Assembly (NCBI GenBank): GCA_963675945.1
Contig: OY780932.1
Coordinates: 1,302,001-1,366,000 of the forward strand
Length of the DNA stretch: 64,000 bases
Source of the DNA: G963556115 sp963675945
GTDB lineage: Bacteria > Planctomycetota > SZUA-567
Direction: 5' to 3'
Within the stretch, counting starts at the first letter, position 1. Each line of letters begins with the position of its first letter. The position numbers and the translations under genes were made by a program. A model generated the notes under the pieces. That model ran no database searches and had not been told where the DNA came from. It saw only the letters and a list, made by a program, of their open reading frames with translations. Below are positions 61,304-64,000 of the stretch, piece by piece.

Positions 61304-62728
61304 ATGGATGCTTTTAAGGTAGTTGTAGATCATGAAGATATGATCGTAACCTTGCAGGCGGGGATCAAGCTTCCCGGCACTATCAGCACTGCTAGGCAGC
61401 TCAATGTCATTCTCGAAGAGAACAATGTGTTTAAAGGGGTTGATAGTGCTGAAATTGAACGTGCATTCCAAGAGTTACCCTCTCTGACTACTGAGAAAGT
61501 TTATGTTATTGCTAGAGGTGAGCCTCCGCAAAACGGGAAGAATGGCAGGCTGGAATTTCATGTTAATGTCTCAGGTAAACCGGTTTATAATCTGGAGGCG
61601 GATCCGCGGGATTCGGGTAGGATCGATTATAAAAGTGCGGTATCTGTAGAGTCGGTGGTGGTGGGTACCCATTTGTTGACGATTATTCCGCCTACCCTGG
61701 GTAAGGATGGATATAATTTATCCGGGAAGGTGCTGAATGCGAAGAACGGTAAGGAGGTTTCAATCGTTCTGAGTGAGGGCACGGAATTCAACAGCGATAG
61801 AACCAAGGTTTATGCCACCAGTCATGGGCGGCCAATATTCTCGCATGGTTTTCTCTCGGTGCGTTCGGTCTATGATGTACCGGGGGATGTCTGCTATGAG
61901 ACAGGTAATATTTATTTTGATGGACACGTCAAGATAATGGGTAGTGTTCAGGATGAGTTTAGTGTCGAGGCCAATAGCATAGAGATCAAAGGTATTGTCG
62001 GGAGTGCCGATATTAAGGCTAAGAAAGATTTGGTAATTCTGGGCGGGGTAAACGGCAGGGGAAAGGCGAATATTGTCTGTGGGGCGGATGCGAACATCAA
62101 GTATATCAATGCCGCTACGGTGGAGGTAAAAGGGAATCTGGTAGTCAATAAGGAGATTGTAAACGCAACGATAAGGTGCAACGGTAAGGTCTCAAGTAAG
62201 AAGATAATCGGGGGTGAGGTCATGGCACTCAAGGGGCTGGATGCGGTGCAGATCGGTTCGGATGTGGGAACGCCAACATTTATTCGACCGGGGATAAACT
62301 ATGAACTGGAGCGAATTGAGAATGCGATAAAGGTGCTGAGTAAGCAGATCGATGCGGTTATTAAGCCGGTTAAAAATAACCTTGGAGAAAGGGATTTCTT
62401 CTGTAAATTGAGCGCTGAAAAACAGGCGGAGTTACTCAAAGCCTATACCTACTTCAAGCGAATAAAAAAAGGCTATCTTCAGTTGCTCAAAGGTAAGAAT
62501 AGGATTCAGAATGATGAAGCATATGATCCGGTCAAGGAGGTTATTATCTATGGACGGCTCTTTCATGATGTACAAGTAAGGACAAATTACTGCTCAAAGC
62601 GTTTTATCAAGGGCTTGACCGGTCCGATAAAGCTAATCGAGGATATCAATTCCGCCAGTATGAAGGATGTACCTCTATCACAGAATGATCTTGGAGAGGA
62701 AAAACCAAGTGCTACCGCAGCAAAGTAG
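61304..62728 (+). CDS. DUF342/FapA-like polymer-scaffold protein
   Basis: The 474 residues match the FapA (flagellar assembly protein A, DUF342) layout. An N-terminal domain leads to GRLEFHVNVSGKPVYNLE and DYKSAVSVESVVVGTHLLTIIPPTLGKDGYNLSGK, the conserved FapA core. A right-handed beta-helix follows (NIYFDGHVKIMGSVQDEFSVEANS, IEIKGIVGSADIKAKKDLVILGGV, INAATVEVKGNLVVNKEIVNA), then a coiled coil. AGAGG lies before the ATG. A receiver-domain gene follows after 14 bases. Confidence 0.88.
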   Translation: MDAFKVVVDHEDMIVTLQAGIKLPGTISTARQLNVILEENNVFKGVDSAEIERAFQELPSLTTEKVYVIARGEPPQNGKNGRLEFHVNVSGKPVYNLEADPRDSGRIDYKSAVSVESVVVGTHLLTIIPPTLGKDGYNLSGKVLNAKNGKEVSIVLSEGTEFNSDRTKVYATSHGRPIFSHGFLSVRSVYDVPGDVCYETGNIYFDGHVKIMGSVQDEFSVEANSIEIKGIVGSADIKAKKDLVILGGVNGRGKANIVCGADANIKYINAATVEVKGNLVVNKEIVNATIRCNGKVSSKKIIGGEVMALKGLDAVQIGSDVGTPTFIRPGINYELERIENAIKVLSKQIDAVIKPVKNNLGERDFFCKLSAEKQAELLKAYTYFKRIKKGYLQLLKGKNRIQNDEAYDPVKEVIIYGRLFHDVQVRTNYCSKRFIKGLTGPIKLIEDINSASMKDVPLSQNDLGEEKPSATAAK

Positions 62729-62742
62729 GAGCAAAGTTAGAA

Positions 62743-63204
62743 ATGTCAAAAGAGAGTGGTATTTATACCGAGGAAGAATTGAACGATTTAGATAAAAAGC
62801 TCAGTTATATGCTGTATGGGCAGGGCTTTGTCGTCTGTATTCTGGATTCCAAACATACTCGGCGTCGTACTTTAGCTAATACCCTGAGTAAGCTTGGAGT
62901 TGACAATGTGGTTGAGGCGGATAGCTATGAAAAGGCTCTGGTGCGCTTGGCTAAATACAAGGACAATCAGGTAATTGTTATTACAGACCTGATCATCGGC
63001 AAAAGCAATGGATTGAGGGTGATCACCAGTTTGATGCTTAAATTCAAGGGGTTATCGGCATTGATACTCAGTGATAAGCCGCATCCGGCGCTGAAGAAAG
63101 CGGAGATGGCTTCCAAAGCGATTGCAGCAAGGGTCAGGCCGCTGCAAGATCAGGAACTTAAGGATATCATCACCTCCTTTGGTGTGAGCTTACAAAAACC
63201 GTGA
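62743..63204 (+). CDS. Receiver-domain protein (response regulator without output domain)
   Basis: The 153 residues are a CheY-like receiver: FVVCILDSKHTRRRTLANTLSKLG has the first acidic position near residue 29 as a single Asp (usually two acidic residues). The phospho-acceptor Asp lies in QVIVITDLIIGKSNGL, and the Lys strand may be LILSDKPHPALKKAE. No output domain follows. The N-terminal ~22 residues add a helix. AGGAG lies 12-14 bases before the ATG. It forms a pair with the FapA-like gene, suggesting control of a polar or motility-related structure. Confidence 0.82.
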   Translation: MSKESGIYTEEELNDLDKKLSYMLYGQGFVVCILDSKHTRRRTLANTLSKLGVDNVVEADSYEKALVRLAKYKDNQVIVITDLIIGKSNGLRVITSLMLKFKGLSALILSDKPHPALKKAEMASKAIAARVRPLQDQELKDIITSFGVSLQKP

Positions 63205-63207
63205 GCG

Positions 63208-63470
63208 GATATGAAAATTACTAATGTGATTATCATCCCTAATATAGACCTAGCTGAAGTTAGACCGAAAGGAAGAGAGTCTTTTTACTTTTGTTCGCAG
63301 CCCGGACGAAAAGCATGTCGAGTATGGTGCGCGCTGGCAAGCAGCAACTAAGAAAGTAGTCGTAAATAGCTGAGGGATAATGCCTAAATGATTGCTTGGT
63401 GTGGAGAGTCCTGACTTTAGTTGAACCAAACCTCTGAACCTACAGGCCTGCAGACCGAGATAGCGTGTTC
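63208..63470 (+). repeat. Intergenic element, copy C (most diverged)
   Basis: It begins with a degenerate version of the same hairpin (ATGAAAATTAC TAAT GTGATTATCAT, 63211-63235). It shares GCTGAGGGAT (63369), GAGTCCTGACTTTAG (63406-63420) and AGGCCTG (63444) with copy B at nearly equal spacing. Like the other copies it directly follows a plus-strand gene. Confidence 0.5.
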
Positions 63471-63842
63471 AAACTTATTCTCAATTCTTTTTCGGGGCTA
63501 TCCGCCTCGTATTCTGGTAAACGTTGCGCGTTTGATCATAATTTACTCAAGTGTGATTCTAAAGCGTAGGATTTGTTCCAAGGTTTAGGTATAACTACTC
63601 TAGTTGTAATGTCTGGATCTTTGGATGAAGTTTTTAGGTTTGGCTGGATTCCGGGATTTACGGAGAATACTTGGTCGAGCTTTACTCCTCAGCTATAAAT
63701 AACTAATTTCTCAGCTGCTGTCCTTCAGCCAGCGTAAAACCTTACTCTAAAGGCCAAAATCTACAAAAAAAAAGTTGTCAAACCAATGATCTGGCTGTAT
63801 TAGCTCAGAATATTTTGTATTATCTTTTAGCAATAATTATTA

Positions 63843-63871
63843 TTGCGGTATTTTAAAAGATGGTATATAAT
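63843..63871 (+). promoter_or_regulatory. Promoter-like sequence near the window end
   Basis: TTGCGG (63843-63848), a 17-base spacer and a perfect TATAAT (63866-63871). An imperfect palindrome, GCAATAATTATTATTGC, just upstream overlaps the -35. The gene it would serve lies beyond the window. Confidence 0.5.
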
Positions 63872-64000
63872 ATAAGGAAATGGTAAAGTAAAATTTACCT
63901 CTGACTCTAGCGATTCTCTTGATTGCTGTGGTCTTTGGGGTGTAACTGGCAGTTTGCCCCGGTTTGAGTTATGAAGAGAATTTTCTCGTGATAGTGAGTT

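Larger units (their letters stand above)
63205..64000. other. Intergenic region to window end, with element C and promoter
   Basis: No ORF is supported in these ~800 bases. They start with element C (63208-63470), continue with moderately AT-rich sequence without recognisable genes, and end with a promoter-like region near 63843-63871. Confidence 0.5.

Overview
The window looks like chromosome from a Gram-negative bacterium. Supporting signs are a YajC/SecDF export module, lipid-envelope AsmA-type and DUF4347-type surface proteins, and extracytoplasmic Sel1 and S41 proteins. No taxonomic marker is decisive. The F-ATP synthase with split b subunits, the HTH/PTS-EIIA/CBS/antiporter cluster and the shortened UvrC would fit a PVC-like lineage (Lentisphaerota/Kiritimatiellota), but that is only an inference. 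The c subunit carries a two-carboxylate Na+-type site, and two antiporter genes lie just upstream, so a sodium economy is plausible.

Layout. 1-3.1 kb: a MocR/PdxR-like regulator (cut by the window edge) with a palindromic operator, and uvrB. 3.1-6.4 kb: one doubtful small ORF and a tandem pair of near-identical Sel1 proteins. 6.4-10.4 kb: secDF fusion and yajC. 10.6-15.2 kb: HIT protein, methyltransferase, a shortened uvrC, a TauE/SafE-like permease and a group 2 sigma-70 factor. 15.6-17.8 kb: S41 processing protease. 17.9-23.9 kb: an AT-richer accessory stretch with a second, unrelated pair of duplicated Sel1 genes (promoter duplicated too) and an unrecognised 691-residue protein. 23.9-25.3 kb: phosphohexomutase (glmM-like). 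26.0-32.0 kb: excisionase-HTH/EIIA fusion, KefB-like antiporter with CBS, a CBS protein, an EIIA-CBS protein and an ArsB/NhaD-type permease. 32.3-42.9 kb: a complete F-ATP synthase operon in the order I-like, I-like, a, triple-hairpin c-like, c, b', b, delta, alpha, gamma, beta, epsilon. 43-47.3 kb: a secreted protein, a 64-residue peptide, a frame-broken ORF, an ATP-grasp ligase, an unknown protein and a MarR regulator. 47.6-60 kb: a giant DUF4347 protein and a divergent AsmA-like protein. 60-63.2 kb: CBS-GGDEF protein, DUF342/FapA-like protein and a receiver-domain protein.

The most unusual material is in the ATP synthase operon. Upstream of the normal 84-residue c subunit is a 249-residue protein made of three c-type hairpins in which every ion-binding carboxylate position is Ser or Gln. 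Subunit a carries an EF-hand-like Asp/Asn/Gly loop outside the membrane. Both b subunits have an extra N-terminal membrane anchor and an extracytoplasmic domain sharing a short motif. Together they suggest a remodelled stator/rotor with added periplasmic parts.

A second unexplained signal is a roughly 300-base intergenic element found three times (about 17.9, 25.3 and 63.2 kb), each directly downstream of a plus-strand gene and with conserved motif spacing. No tRNA, rRNA, CRISPR array or intact insertion sequence was recognised.
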